The notes under the pieces: model-generated
The model's input: the letters and a program-made list of their open reading frames with translations, nothing else
Told to the model about the DNA's origin: nothing
Databases searched by the model: none
NCBI RefSeq assembly: GCF_900108555.1
Contig: NZ_FNWV01000007.1
Coordinates: 62,001 to 126,000 of the forward strand
Length of the DNA: 64,000 bases
From: Ruminococcus flavefaciens
Lineage (GTDB): Bacteria; Bacillota; Clostridia; Oscillospirales; Ruminococcaceae
Reading direction: 5' to 3'
Position numbers and translations under genes: made by a program
In this document: positions 34,065-41,199 of the stretch, in pieces
Layout of the letters: each line of letters starts with the position of its first letter
Position numbering within the stretch: position 1 is the stretch's first letter

Positions 34065-34919
34065 ATGAAGCTAATGGACTGCCACACACATACGCAGTTT
34101 TCGGTTGACTCCGAGGCTGATATAAATAAATGTATCAAGCGAGCGGCGGAGCTGGGACTTGCCGCCTATGCCATTACCGACCACTGCGAGTGCAACGGCT
34201 GGTATAAAAAGGAGCACTATTCCGAGAACGAATGGTATCTGCGCGAAAGCTTCGATTATGCTGCCGACTTTGAGAACTCCGTATCTGCGGTGACTGCGCT
34301 GAAAGAGAAGTGGGCAGGAAAGCTCAACCTTATCTGCGGCGTGGAGCTGGGACAGATAATACATGATACGGACGCGGCGAAGATAGTCAATGCCGACAAG
34401 AGAGTCGATTTCATCATAGGTTCGGTGCATCAGGTCAGGGGTGAGCAGGATTTTTACTTCATAGACTACGAAAAAATGACCATGGACGAGATATACGACC
34501 TGCTTGAGCGTTATTTCAAGGAAGCCTATGAAGTCAGCAGAACTGATCTCTTTGACGTTTTCGGTCATATTACCTACTGCCTGCGATACATGAAGCAGAG
34601 GAACGGCATAAATGCCGATATAAGCCGATATGACGATGTTATCGCGGATATCTTCCGTGATCTTGCACAAAACGGCAGGGGCATAGAGATAAATACTTCG
34701 GGACTGAGACAGGGCTTCGGTGACTGCTTCCCGAACCTTAAATATGTAAAGCTTTTCCGCGATATGGGCGGCGAGATAGTCACAATAGGCTCGGACTCCC
34801 ATACAGTTGAGGATATAGCCGCCAACTGTGCTGACGGAATAGAGATAGCGCGAGCGGCAGGCTTCACAAAGCTTGCGTACTTCAAAAAGAGAAAGCCTTA
34901 TTTCATTGACATAACATAA
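34065..34919 (+). CDS. PHP-domain phosphatase (histidinol-phosphatase HisJ-like)
   Basis: 284 residues from ATG 34065, after AGAGGTG; the longer open frame to 33951 runs through a repeat and has no start signal. PHP-family metal-binding motifs: DCHTHTQFSVDSE at the N-terminus, ITDHCE, GVELGQ, IIGSVHQV, DVFGHITY and IGSDSHTVEDI. HisJ-type enzymes remove phosphate from histidinol phosphate in histidine synthesis. No his genes are near, so another phosphoester is possible. Followed after 13 bases by a lipoprotein gene. Confidence 0.86.
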   Translation: MKLMDCHTHTQFSVDSEADINKCIKRAAELGLAAYAITDHCECNGWYKKEHYSENEWYLRESFDYAADFENSVSAVTALKEKWAGKLNLICGVELGQIIHDTDAAKIVNADKRVDFIIGSVHQVRGEQDFYFIDYEKMTMDEIYDLLERYFKEAYEVSRTDLFDVFGHITYCLRYMKQRNGINADISRYDDVIADIFRDLAQNGRGIEINTSGLRQGFGDCFPNLKYVKLFRDMGGEIVTIGSDSHTVEDIAANCADGIEIARAAGFTKLAYFKKRKPYFIDIT

Positions 34920-34932
34920 CGGGGGATATATT

Positions 34933-35946
34933 ATGAAAGCGAAAAGAATATTATTGCTGAGTCTGGCACTTATTACTGCGGCATCTTCATTCGGCTGCGG
35001 CAAAGAGAGCAGCAAGTCCGAGGAAAAGTCATCAAAGGCTGAGACAACTGCGGAAGCGACAGAAGAAGCAGAAGAAGAGACTACGAAAAAAGACAAAAAG
35101 GACAGCAAAGGCGGAGATGTTCTTGACGAGATGTCATTAGGTATGCTTGGCTATGTTGAAAAGAGCAAGCAGACTTCCGCAAATGTCAATGCTTCTTCGA
35201 TCTATAAATCCATTATGACTGTTCTGACAGATGAAGAAAGCAAATTCAGCGGCAATATCATATACGCCAAGGCAGGTGAGGGAGATTTCGGAGAAAAGCT
35301 CAGCGAGTATTATTCTCCGCTCAATGAGCTCGAATATGTGGCTATTATTGACGACTACGGTCAGCCTAAGGCAGTTATGTGCTGCGAAGGCACTTCCCGA
35401 AAGGATAAAGTCGGAGTTTACGGCGATGTCGAGGACGCTGACGATATCAGAGATATGAAGTGGAAGAAAGTTCTTGAAAAATTCGGCTTGGAGTACGGCG
35501 AATATACCGATATAAAGCTTGAAAAGGTCGATAATTCCTACACAGGCAGCAATTACAACACTACACGCGAAGAGCCGCAGGGAATAGACTTTGATGATAT
35601 TGATGCAGTGGAGTCCTGCGATCTTGCTGCGGCTATCGCGTGGGAGTACAACCGCGGAGAAAAAGATATCCCTGTATATCTTTACGGCAAATGGAGCAAG
35701 GATACGCCTTTTACGGCTATTACAGAGGAAACTGACTGGGAGATGCCCAAACACGGCGACATAGAGTATGTTATGGAATACAACGGCTTCAGCGTAACAA
35801 ATGTCTATTGCTGGGACACCGAACGCGACAGGAAATATGTGGGCGATGCAGATATGGGATACGGCTATACGAACTTTGTCGGCAAGACATGGGACGACGT
35901 ACTTGATTACTACGGCTATAAGCAGGGCGAATACGTTGAGTATTGA
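34933..35946 (+). CDS. Lipoprotein of unknown function
   Basis: 337 residues. The signal peptide ends in the lipobox SSFGC (Cys22), then a Lys/Glu/Thr-rich spacer of about 40 residues. The rest is a soluble domain with two repeats of a Tyr/Asp-rich pattern (KVLEKFGLEYGEY and DVLDYYGYKQGEY; AVMCCEG). The N-terminal hydrophobic part after the spacer, with DEMSLGML..., could be pilin-like but is not clear. ATG 34933 follows GGGGG. Probably co-transcribed with the PHP phosphatase. No family recognised. Confidence 0.78.
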   Translation: MKAKRILLLSLALITAASSFGCGKESSKSEEKSSKAETTAEATEEAEEETTKKDKKDSKGGDVLDEMSLGMLGYVEKSKQTSANVNASSIYKSIMTVLTDEESKFSGNIIYAKAGEGDFGEKLSEYYSPLNELEYVAIIDDYGQPKAVMCCEGTSRKDKVGVYGDVEDADDIRDMKWKKVLEKFGLEYGEYTDIKLEKVDNSYTGSNYNTTREEPQGIDFDDIDAVESCDLAAAIAWEYNRGEKDIPVYLYGKWSKDTPFTAITEETDWEMPKHGDIEYVMEYNGFSVTNVYCWDTERDRKYVGDADMGYGYTNFVGKTWDDVLDYYGYKQGEYVEY

Positions 35947-36200
35947 TAGTCCTGAGAACTAAGAGCTAAGAACTAAGAGCTAAGAGCTAAGAACTAAGTA
36001 GGGGACGAACAGTGTTCGCCCGTGTCCCCCCTTACGATGCAAATAACATTATCGTTGTGTAGGGAACGCCGCCCTCGGCGTTCCGCAAATTACTATGCAA
36101 ACAGCATGAACGCACTGTAGGGGCGCCCTTTGGGCGTCCGTAAGGTATGATCAGATTACAACGCGCCGCCACAGGCAGCCCCTACACATGGCTAAAGGCT
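35947..36200. repeat. Intergenic repeat block: AAGAACTAAGAGCT tandem units and hairpins
   Basis: From 35951 to 35999 the units AGAACTA and AGAGCTA alternate about seven times. Hairpins follow: GGACGAACAGTGTTCGCCC, GGAACGCCG-CCCT-CGGCGTTCC (36063-36084), GGGCGCCCTTTGGGCGTCC (36121-36139) and GCGCCGCCACAGGCAGCCCCTAC. The Lrp regulator gene starts shortly after; no promoter with a good -35 is seen. Confidence 0.78.
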
Positions 36201-36232
36201 GAGCTTTATTATTAATGAAAGGAACTGATATT

Positions 36233-36709
36233 ATGAAAGACATTGTAAAAATATTACAGCAGAATGCACGTATTTCCAATGCGGCATTGGGTGAGATGCT
36301 GGGTATATCCGCGGAAGCAGCCGCAGCAGAGATAGAAAAGCTTGAAAAGAGCGGAGTCATCAAGGGCTACAGCGTTATCGTTGACGACGACCTCTACGAC
36401 AAGTCAACTGTTTATGCAACTATCGAGCTTAAAGTTACACCACAGCGCGACTGCGGATTTGACGACATTGCAAAGACTATCATGATGTACGACGAGGTGG
36501 AGAGCGTCAGCCTTATGTCATCGGGTGCTTATGACCTTGCTGTTGAGGTAAAGGGCAACGACCTCAAGGACGTTGCATTCTTTGTATCAGAGAGACTGGC
36601 TACTATTGACGGCATACTTTCAACTTCCACACACTTTATTCTGAAAAAATACAAGGAAAAAGGCATCTTCATTGACGGTGAAGAGCCTGATGAAAGGGGA
36701 CTCGGCTGA
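36233..36709 (+). CDS. Lrp/AsnC-family transcriptional regulator
   Basis: 158 residues from ATG 36233, ten bases after AAAGGA; ATG 36215 lies upstream in frame but has weaker signals. An N-terminal helix-turn-helix (VKILQQNARISNAALGEMLG, then SAEAAAAEIEKLEKSGVIKGY) and a C-terminal ligand-binding RAM domain (VTPQRDCGFDDIAKTIMMYDEVESV, SGAYDLAVEVKG). Such regulators respond to amino acids. It is two bases from the following aminotransferase gene, so it probably controls that gene. Confidence 0.93.
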   Translation: MKDIVKILQQNARISNAALGEMLGISAEAAAAEIEKLEKSGVIKGYSVIVDDDLYDKSTVYATIELKVTPQRDCGFDDIAKTIMMYDEVESVSLMSSGAYDLAVEVKGNDLKDVAFFVSERLATIDGILSTSTHFILKKYKEKGIFIDGEEPDERGLG

Positions 36710-36711
36710 TC

Positions 36712-37893
36712 GTGATAGATTACGATAAAGTCCTTTCAAACAAGATAAAGGACATCAAACCGTCTGGGATACGTAAATTCTTCGATATTGCAGGCACTAT
36801 GGACGACGTTATATCTCTCGGAGTTGGCGAGCCTGACTTCAATACACCGTGGGCTATCAGAAAAGCCGCTATACAGGTGCTTGAAAGAAAGCATATCATC
36901 TACGGACCTAACAAGGGACTTGCTTCTCTGAGAAATACTATTTCAGCACACATTGAGAAAAAACATGGCGTAAAATACGATCCCGACAAGGAAGTGATCG
37001 TTACGGTCGGCGGTTCTGAGGCTATAGATCTTGCTATCAGAGGTCTCCTTGACCCCGGTGACGAGGTTCTTGTAGTCGAGCCCTGCTTCGTCTGTTATGC
37101 GCCGCTGGTAGAGCTTGCAGGCGGCGTTCCTGTGTCTGTGCCCACACGTATTGAGAACAACTTCAAGCTCACTCTCGATGACTTCAAGGACAAGGTCACA
37201 GACCGCACAAAGCTTTTGATACTGCCTTTCCCGAATAATCCTACAGGTGCGGTAATGACAAAAGAGGACTTAGAGCCTATTGCGGATTTCCTCCGTGATA
37301 CCAATATAATGGTACTCAGTGACGAGATATACTCCGAGCTCACCTACGGCAGAAAGCATTTCTCCATAATCGAGCTTGAGGGTATGAGAGAGCGTACTAT
37401 CTACGTTAACGGCTTCTCAAAGGCTTATGCCATGACAGGCTGGAGACTGGGCTATGTAACAGCTCCCGAGCCTATAATATCACAGATATCAAAGATACAC
37501 CAGTACGGCATCATGTGCAGCCCTTTCATAAGCCAGAATGCGGCAGTTGAGGCACTTACCGCCTGTGATAAAGAAGTAGAGAAAATGGTTGAGGAGTACA
37601 ATATCCGCCGCCGCTATCTTGTGGGCGAATTCAACCGCCTCGGACTTACCTGCTTCAACCCCGAGGGCGCATTCTACGTGTTCCCGTGTATAAAGAGCAC
37701 AGGCATGACCAGTGAGGAATTCTGCGAAAGACTGCTCTTTGAGGACAGAGTTGCGGCAGTTCCGGGAAGCGCTTTCGGTGAGAGCGGCGAGGGGTATATG
37801 CGTATCTCCTACGCTTATTCGCTGAAACACCTTATGGAAGCTATCAGACGTATCGAGAAGTTCCTGAAAAAGCTGGAGGCTGAGAAGAAATGA
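36712..37893 (+). CDS. PLP-dependent class I/II aminotransferase
   Basis: 393 residues from GTG 36712 with AAGGGGA upstream. Fold type I: GVGEPDFNTPW, YGPNKGLASLR, PFPNNPTGAVM, SDEIYSELTY, and the pyridoxal lysine in VNGFSKAYAMTGWRLGY, plus the C-terminal Arg in MRISYAYS. Closest to aspartate/aromatic aminotransferases of the Lrp-linked type. Its substrate is not fixed by the sequence. It overlaps ispE by four bases (ATGA). Confidence 0.93.
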   Translation: MIDYDKVLSNKIKDIKPSGIRKFFDIAGTMDDVISLGVGEPDFNTPWAIRKAAIQVLERKHIIYGPNKGLASLRNTISAHIEKKHGVKYDPDKEVIVTVGGSEAIDLAIRGLLDPGDEVLVVEPCFVCYAPLVELAGGVPVSVPTRIENNFKLTLDDFKDKVTDRTKLLILPFPNNPTGAVMTKEDLEPIADFLRDTNIMVLSDEIYSELTYGRKHFSIIELEGMRERTIYVNGFSKAYAMTGWRLGYVTAPEPIISQISKIHQYGIMCSPFISQNAAVEALTACDKEVEKMVEEYNIRRRYLVGEFNRLGLTCFNPEGAFYVFPCIKSTGMTSEEFCERLLFEDRVAAVPGSAFGESGEGYMRISYAYSLKHLMEAIRRIEKFLKKLEAEKK

Positions 37894-38747
37894 GGGTAAA
37901 GACAGCGGCAAAGGTCAATCTTGCACTCGATGTCACAGGAAAGCTCCCAAACGGCTATCATGCCATAGAAAGCGTGTTCCAGACCGTGGGGATATATGAC
38001 GAGGTAACAGTCGAGCTTACCGAAAGCGGCATAGAGCTTAGCTGTGATGTTCCCGAAAGGTTCGCAAGCTCCGATCCTATCCCGTGTGATGAGCGAAATA
38101 TCGCATATAAAGCTGCAAGATTTTTCTTTGAGCAAAACGGTATGGACTGCGGCTGCCGTATACATATTAAAAAGGGTATCCCCTCGCAGGCAGGTATGGG
38201 CGGCGGAAGCACCGATGCAGCGGCTGTTCTCTTCTGTCTCGGCAAGCTTACGGGAAAAAGCGTGAAAGCTTCCGAAAAGCTTGGTGCGGACGTTCCGTTT
38301 TTTCTTATGGGCGGAACTGTCTACGTTGAGGGCATAGGCGAGAAGTTAACTCCTATTTCCGATTATTCGGGACGTATACTGGTTATCGCAAAGGGTAAAG
38401 AGGGCGTTTCCACGGCTGAGGCTTACGGGAATATTGACTCTCTTGAAGCTCCGCAGCACCCCGATGCAAAAAAGCTTGCTGAGGCTATTGAAAAAGCTCC
38501 CGAAAAGGCTTATGAGTGGTTCGGTAATCTCTTTGAGCAGGCTGTACAGCTGGAAGAGGTTGACGACATAAAGTCTGTAATGCTGGATAATAACGCGCTC
38601 AGTGCAGTGATGACAGGCAGCGGTTCGGCAGTTTTCGGACTTTTTGACAGCGAGGAGCAGGCTGAGATATGTGCGGAAAAGCTTGAAAGCGCAGGTTATT
38701 TTTCGGCAGTATGCAAAACAGTCTCGGAGAGCTTTACCGTGATTTAA
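37890..38747 (+). CDS. ispE: 4-diphosphocytidyl-2-C-methyl-D-erythritol kinase
   Basis: 285 residues. GHMP-kinase motifs: KTAAKVNLALDVTGKLPNGYH (motif 1), the ATP-binding GIPSQAGMGGGSTDAAA (motif 2) and VMTGSGSAVFGLFDS (motif 3). IspE phosphorylates CDP-ME in the non-mevalonate isoprenoid pathway. The ATG overlaps the aminotransferase stop. The last 22 bases before its unique tail (38702-38723) occur again at 39355-39376 after the following gene, which suggests an insertion or duplication event at the end of this gene. The coding sequence itself is intact. Confidence 0.96.
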   Translation: MRVKTAAKVNLALDVTGKLPNGYHAIESVFQTVGIYDEVTVELTESGIELSCDVPERFASSDPIPCDERNIAYKAARFFFEQNGMDCGCRIHIKKGIPSQAGMGGGSTDAAAVLFCLGKLTGKSVKASEKLGADVPFFLMGGTVYVEGIGEKLTPISDYSGRILVIAKGKEGVSTAEAYGNIDSLEAPQHPDAKKLAEAIEKAPEKAYEWFGNLFEQAVQLEEVDDIKSVMLDNNALSAVMTGSGSAVFGLFDSEEQAEICAEKLESAGYFSAVCKTVSESFTVI

Positions 38748-38771
38748 CGGCAGGAAAAGGAGAGAACGCAT

Positions 38772-39314
38772 ATTAAGTGTATAAGATTTTTCTTAGCTTT
38801 TATATTGGCGGCGATTATTGTCGGTTGCGGCAGAGCAGGTACAAGCAGCTCCGAATTGCTTGATGATTTTTCATATGAGAGCACAAGTAAAACTGAGAAA
38901 GAAGAGGATACTGTGTCGGAAGCTAATAACGTAAATGCAGCAGCTGAGGACTTTCTCGGTCAATGGGAATACACTAAGAATGATGAATATATAATGCTTG
39001 CTATTGTTGAACTCGATGGTGAGTATCAGGCTGCGGTGAGTTGGAACGAAAGCACTGGAATGACTAAAGAATGGGAATATACTCTGAAATACAAAGACGG
39101 AAAGCTTGTTTGTGATAGTTATGGGTTGAAGTCGGAAATCAATGAATCAAAGCTTGCCGCTCAGGGAGATGTCATTGATTTGTCGGATATTATGAAAACA
39201 ACTCCGAATCAAACGGCAGAGTTTTATATGACATCGGAAGGTATCTGTTGGAATAATCTGTCGGAAGGATCAGCAAAGGATATCGTGTTCAAGTTTTTGC
39301 AGAATGTGGGATAA
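38772..39314 (+). CDS. Small lipoprotein with probable AUU start
   Basis: 180 residues if started at ATT 38772. That frame gives a typical lipoprotein signal: a Lys/Arg-containing N-terminus (IKCIRFFLAFILAA) and the lipobox IIVGC. AAGGAG (38757-38762) lies nine bases before ATT. The first ordinary start in frame, TTG 38805, would cut the signal peptide in half and remove its positive charges. The mature part is acidic, with one copy of DFLGQWEYTKND and a lipocalin-like run of strands. Family not recognised. Flanked by a duplicated ispE tail. Confidence 0.7.
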   Translation: MKCIRFFLAFILAAIIVGCGRAGTSSSELLDDFSYESTSKTEKEEDTVSEANNVNAAAEDFLGQWEYTKNDEYIMLAIVELDGEYQAAVSWNESTGMTKEWEYTLKYKDGKLVCDSYGLKSEINESKLAAQGDVIDLSDIMKTTPNQTAEFYMTSEGICWNNLSEGSAKDIVFKFLQNVG

Positions 39315-39354
39315 ACACTGTTTCGCGATGCTTACATTATATCATAAAAGGAAG

Positions 39355-39376
39355 TTCGGCAGTATGCAAAACAGTC
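39355..39376 (+). repeat. Direct repeat of the ispE 3' end
   Basis: 22 bases identical to 38702-38723 within ispE; similarity continues weakly (AAAGCTTTATTATTAC against GAGCTTTACCGTGATT). In the ispE frame this copy would encode SAVCKTV and then stop. The two copies bracket the small lipoprotein gene. Confidence 0.85.
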
Positions 39377-39413
39377 CCCTAAAGCTTTATTATTACAGAA
39401 TAATTATGATGAG

Positions 39414-39440
39414 GAGCGTACATTGGTACGCTCTTTTTTA
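39414..39440 (+). terminator. Intrinsic terminator behind the duplicated ispE tail
   Basis: GAGCGTAC-ATTG-GTACGCTC followed by TTTTTT. It ends the Lrp/aminotransferase/ispE/lipoprotein unit and may originally have been the ispE terminator. Confidence 0.88.
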
Positions 39441-39499
39441 TCAAAAATTGAACAGTTTTACTTTTTGTTCGTTATTTTGATGAAATTTAACAAAATCTA

Positions 39500-39528
39500 T
39501 TGACAAGCTGATATAATTCAGTTATAAT
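39500..39528 (+). promoter_or_regulatory. Consensus sigma-A promoter of the YegP-like gene
   Basis: TTGACA (39500-39505), 17 bases, TATAAT (39523-39528): a perfect consensus match, suggesting strong constitutive expression. Confidence 0.9.
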
Positions 39529-39593
39529 TATGGTGAAAATCGGCGGCAAGTTCGATTTATAATAATTTTGCTGAAAGGTGTTGAAAAACAATT

Positions 39594-39980
39594 ATGGGAA
39601 AATTTATCATCAAGACTACCAAGACTGGCTTTACATTCAGCCTGAAGGCTGGTAACGGAGAGGTGATCGCTACAGGCGGAGAGGTATATAATACACTCGC
39701 AAGCGTTAAAAACGGCATCACAAGCGTTATGAAGAACGCTCCCGAGGCTAATCTTGAAGATCAGACCGTAGAAGGATTTCAGACTGAGACAAATCCGAAG
39801 TTCGAGATTTACAAGGACAAATCAGGCGAATTCAGATTCCGCCTTAAAGCAAGAAACGGCGAGATCATAGCCGCCAGCGAAGGCTATGTAAAGAAGGACA
39901 GCTGCAAGAAGGGTATCGCAAGCGTAAGAAAGAACGCTGTGGACGCTCCTGTTATCGAGCCTGAGCCTGATAAAAAGTAA
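39594..39980 (+). CDS. YegP-family protein with two DUF1508 repeats
   Basis: 128 residues, ATG 39594. Two copies of the DUF1508/YegP repeat: KFIIKTTKTGFTFSLKAGNGEVIATGG...YNTLASVKNGITSVMKNA (about 3-50) and KFEIYKDKSGEFRFRLKARNGEIIAASEGY...SCKKGIASVRKNA (about 65-113). The family forms small beta-rich dimers of unknown role. It has a perfect promoter and its own terminator-like hairpin (AAGGGTGTG/CACGCCCTT at 39989-40018). Intact. Confidence 0.92.
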   Translation: MGKFIIKTTKTGFTFSLKAGNGEVIATGGEVYNTLASVKNGITSVMKNAPEANLEDQTVEGFQTETNPKFEIYKDKSGEFRFRLKARNGEIIAASEGYVKKDSCKKGIASVRKNAVDAPVIEPEPDKK

Positions 39981-39988
39981 ATAAAAGT

Positions 39989-40025
39989 GTAAGGGTGTGG
40001 TAATTCGTTTATCACGCCCTTTTTA
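39989..40025 (+). terminator. Terminator of the YegP-like gene
   Basis: AAGGGTGTG pairs with CACGCCCTT (one G-T pair) around GTAATTCGTTTAT and is followed by TTTTA. Confidence 0.75.
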
Positions 40026-40180
40026 TAATTCGGAATGCGGATTTCGGAATTCGGAATTGTAGGGACGCGCATTGCGAGTCCCTATAGCACGTTCATGTTA
40101 CTTGTATTGACAGGCACGGGCGGCGGAAGGCAGCCCCTACAATCCTGAGTTCTTAGCTCTTAGTTATAAGTTCTTTTTTC
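40026..40180. repeat. Intergenic hairpin-repeat block
   Basis: AATTCGGAAT units, GTAGGGACGCGCATTGCGAGTCC and CGGGCGGCGGAAGGCAGCCCCTAC, then a TTCTTAGCTCTTAGTTATAAG tract. Non-coding. Confidence 0.68.
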
Positions 40181-40192
40181 ACTAATTGGCTA

Positions 40193-40222
40193 TTGACAAT
40201 ACCTATGCTGTTAGTATATAAT
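40193..40222 (+). promoter_or_regulatory. Promoter of dapF-dapL
   Basis: TTGACA (40193-40198), 18 bases, TATAAT (40217-40222). The transcript would begin near 40229, leaving a leader of about 90 bases. Confidence 0.82.
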
Positions 40223-40228
40223 AAATGT

Positions 40229-40320
40229 GGCGGAGCTTCTGCGTGTTAGCAGCGCAGGAGCTGTTTAGTACCGCTGTTTACTGCTCTCTCCCGTGAGTCA
40301 CCACCGATGGGAGCAAAACT
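40229..40320 (+). promoter_or_regulatory. Structured 5' leader of dapF with sequestered ribosome site
   Basis: The leader folds into a 10-bp stem AGCTTCTGCG/CGCAGGAGCT (40234-40262, loop TGTTAGCAG) and a second stem in which the ribosome site GGGAG (40309-40313) pairs with CTCCC (40288-40292) or, in another register, with TGCTCTC. The loop contains GTGAGTCACCACCGAT. Pairing would block translation of dapF unless opened. It is too short for a standard lysine riboswitch; I match it to no known class. The regulatory claim is inference. Confidence 0.5.
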
Positions 40321-41199
40321 ATGAAATTTTCAAAAATGCATGGCATCGGCAACGACTATATCTATGTGAACTGCTTTGAGGAAACTGTCAGCGAGCCCGA
40401 AAAGGTCTCTGTAGTCCTCAGCGACAGACACAAGGGCGTTGGCGGCGACGGTCTTGTACTCATCATGCCATCGGATATCGCGGATTTCCGCATGAGGATA
40501 TTCAACGCAGACGGCTCTGAGGCTATGATGTGCGGCAATGCCACACGCTGTATCGGCAAATACGTCTATGATATGGGACTTACCGATAAGACTGACATTA
40601 CACTGGAGACAAATTCAGGCATAAAATATCTGAAGCTTTATTTAAAGGACAATAAGGTGGATTCTGTTACTGTGGATATGGGCAAGGCTATACTTGTGCC
40701 AAAGGATATCCCCGTAAACAGCGATCTTGACCGCTTTGTGAGTCAGCCTGTTGAGATTTGCGGCAGAACATGGGATATCACCTGTGTTTCTATGGGGAAT
40801 CCACACGCAGTTATCTTCACAGAGGGCGTTGCGGAGCTTGACCTTGAAAAGATAGGTCCTCATTTCGAGAACCATGAGCTCTTCCCCGACCGCGTGAATA
40901 CGGAGTTTGCTGAGGTCATTGACGAACACACTCTCAATATGCGCGTATGGGAGCGCGGAAGCGGCGAGACCTTCGCCTGCGGTACAGGCACCTGCGCCAC
41001 AGTAGTTGCGGCTGTGCTCAACGGTATCTGCAAACAGGACGAGGAAGTACTTGTGCATCTTCGCGGAGGAGATCTGCGTATCACCTATAAGTCGGACGGA
41101 ACCGTGCTTATGACAGGTCCTGCCGAGTACGTTTTCGAGGGAACTGTTTCCGATGAATTCATCAATAAAGCAAAGGAGAATGTTGTATGCCGCAGCTGA
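40321..41199 (+). CDS. dapF: Diaminopimelate epimerase
   Basis: 292 residues. Converts LL- to meso-diaminopimelate for lysine and peptidoglycan. Motifs: FSKMHGIGNDYIYV, first active Cys in NADGSEAMMCGNATRC, GNPHAVIF, and the second Cys in RGSGETFACGTGTCA. Slightly longer than the usual 270-280. It overlaps the dapL gene by 13 bases, so both steps of the DapL pathway are coupled. Translation may be controlled by the leader hairpin that covers its ribosome site. Confidence 0.97.
   Translation: MKFSKMHGIGNDYIYVNCFEETVSEPEKVSVVLSDRHKGVGGDGLVLIMPSDIADFRMRIFNADGSEAMMCGNATRCIGKYVYDMGLTDKTDITLETNSGIKYLKLYLKDNKVDSVTVDMGKAILVPKDIPVNSDLDRFVSQPVEICGRTWDITCVSMGNPHAVIFTEGVAELDLEKIGPHFENHELFPDRVNTEFAEVIDEHTLNMRVWERGSGETFACGTGTCATVVAAVLNGICKQDEEVLVHLRGGDLRITYKSDGTVLMTGPAEYVFEGTVSDEFINKAKENVVCRS

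Noticed and set aside
34071..35108. 345-codon open frame on the minus strand
   Set aside because: Antisense to the PHP phosphatase and lipoprotein genes; no start signals and composition set by the opposite codons.
35137..35754. 205-codon open frame on the minus strand
   Set aside because: Antisense to the lipoprotein gene at 34933-35946 with no family resemblance.
35951..35999. Possible CRISPR array
   Set aside because: Units of about seven bases without spacers of constant length and without cas genes; it is a simple tandem repeat.
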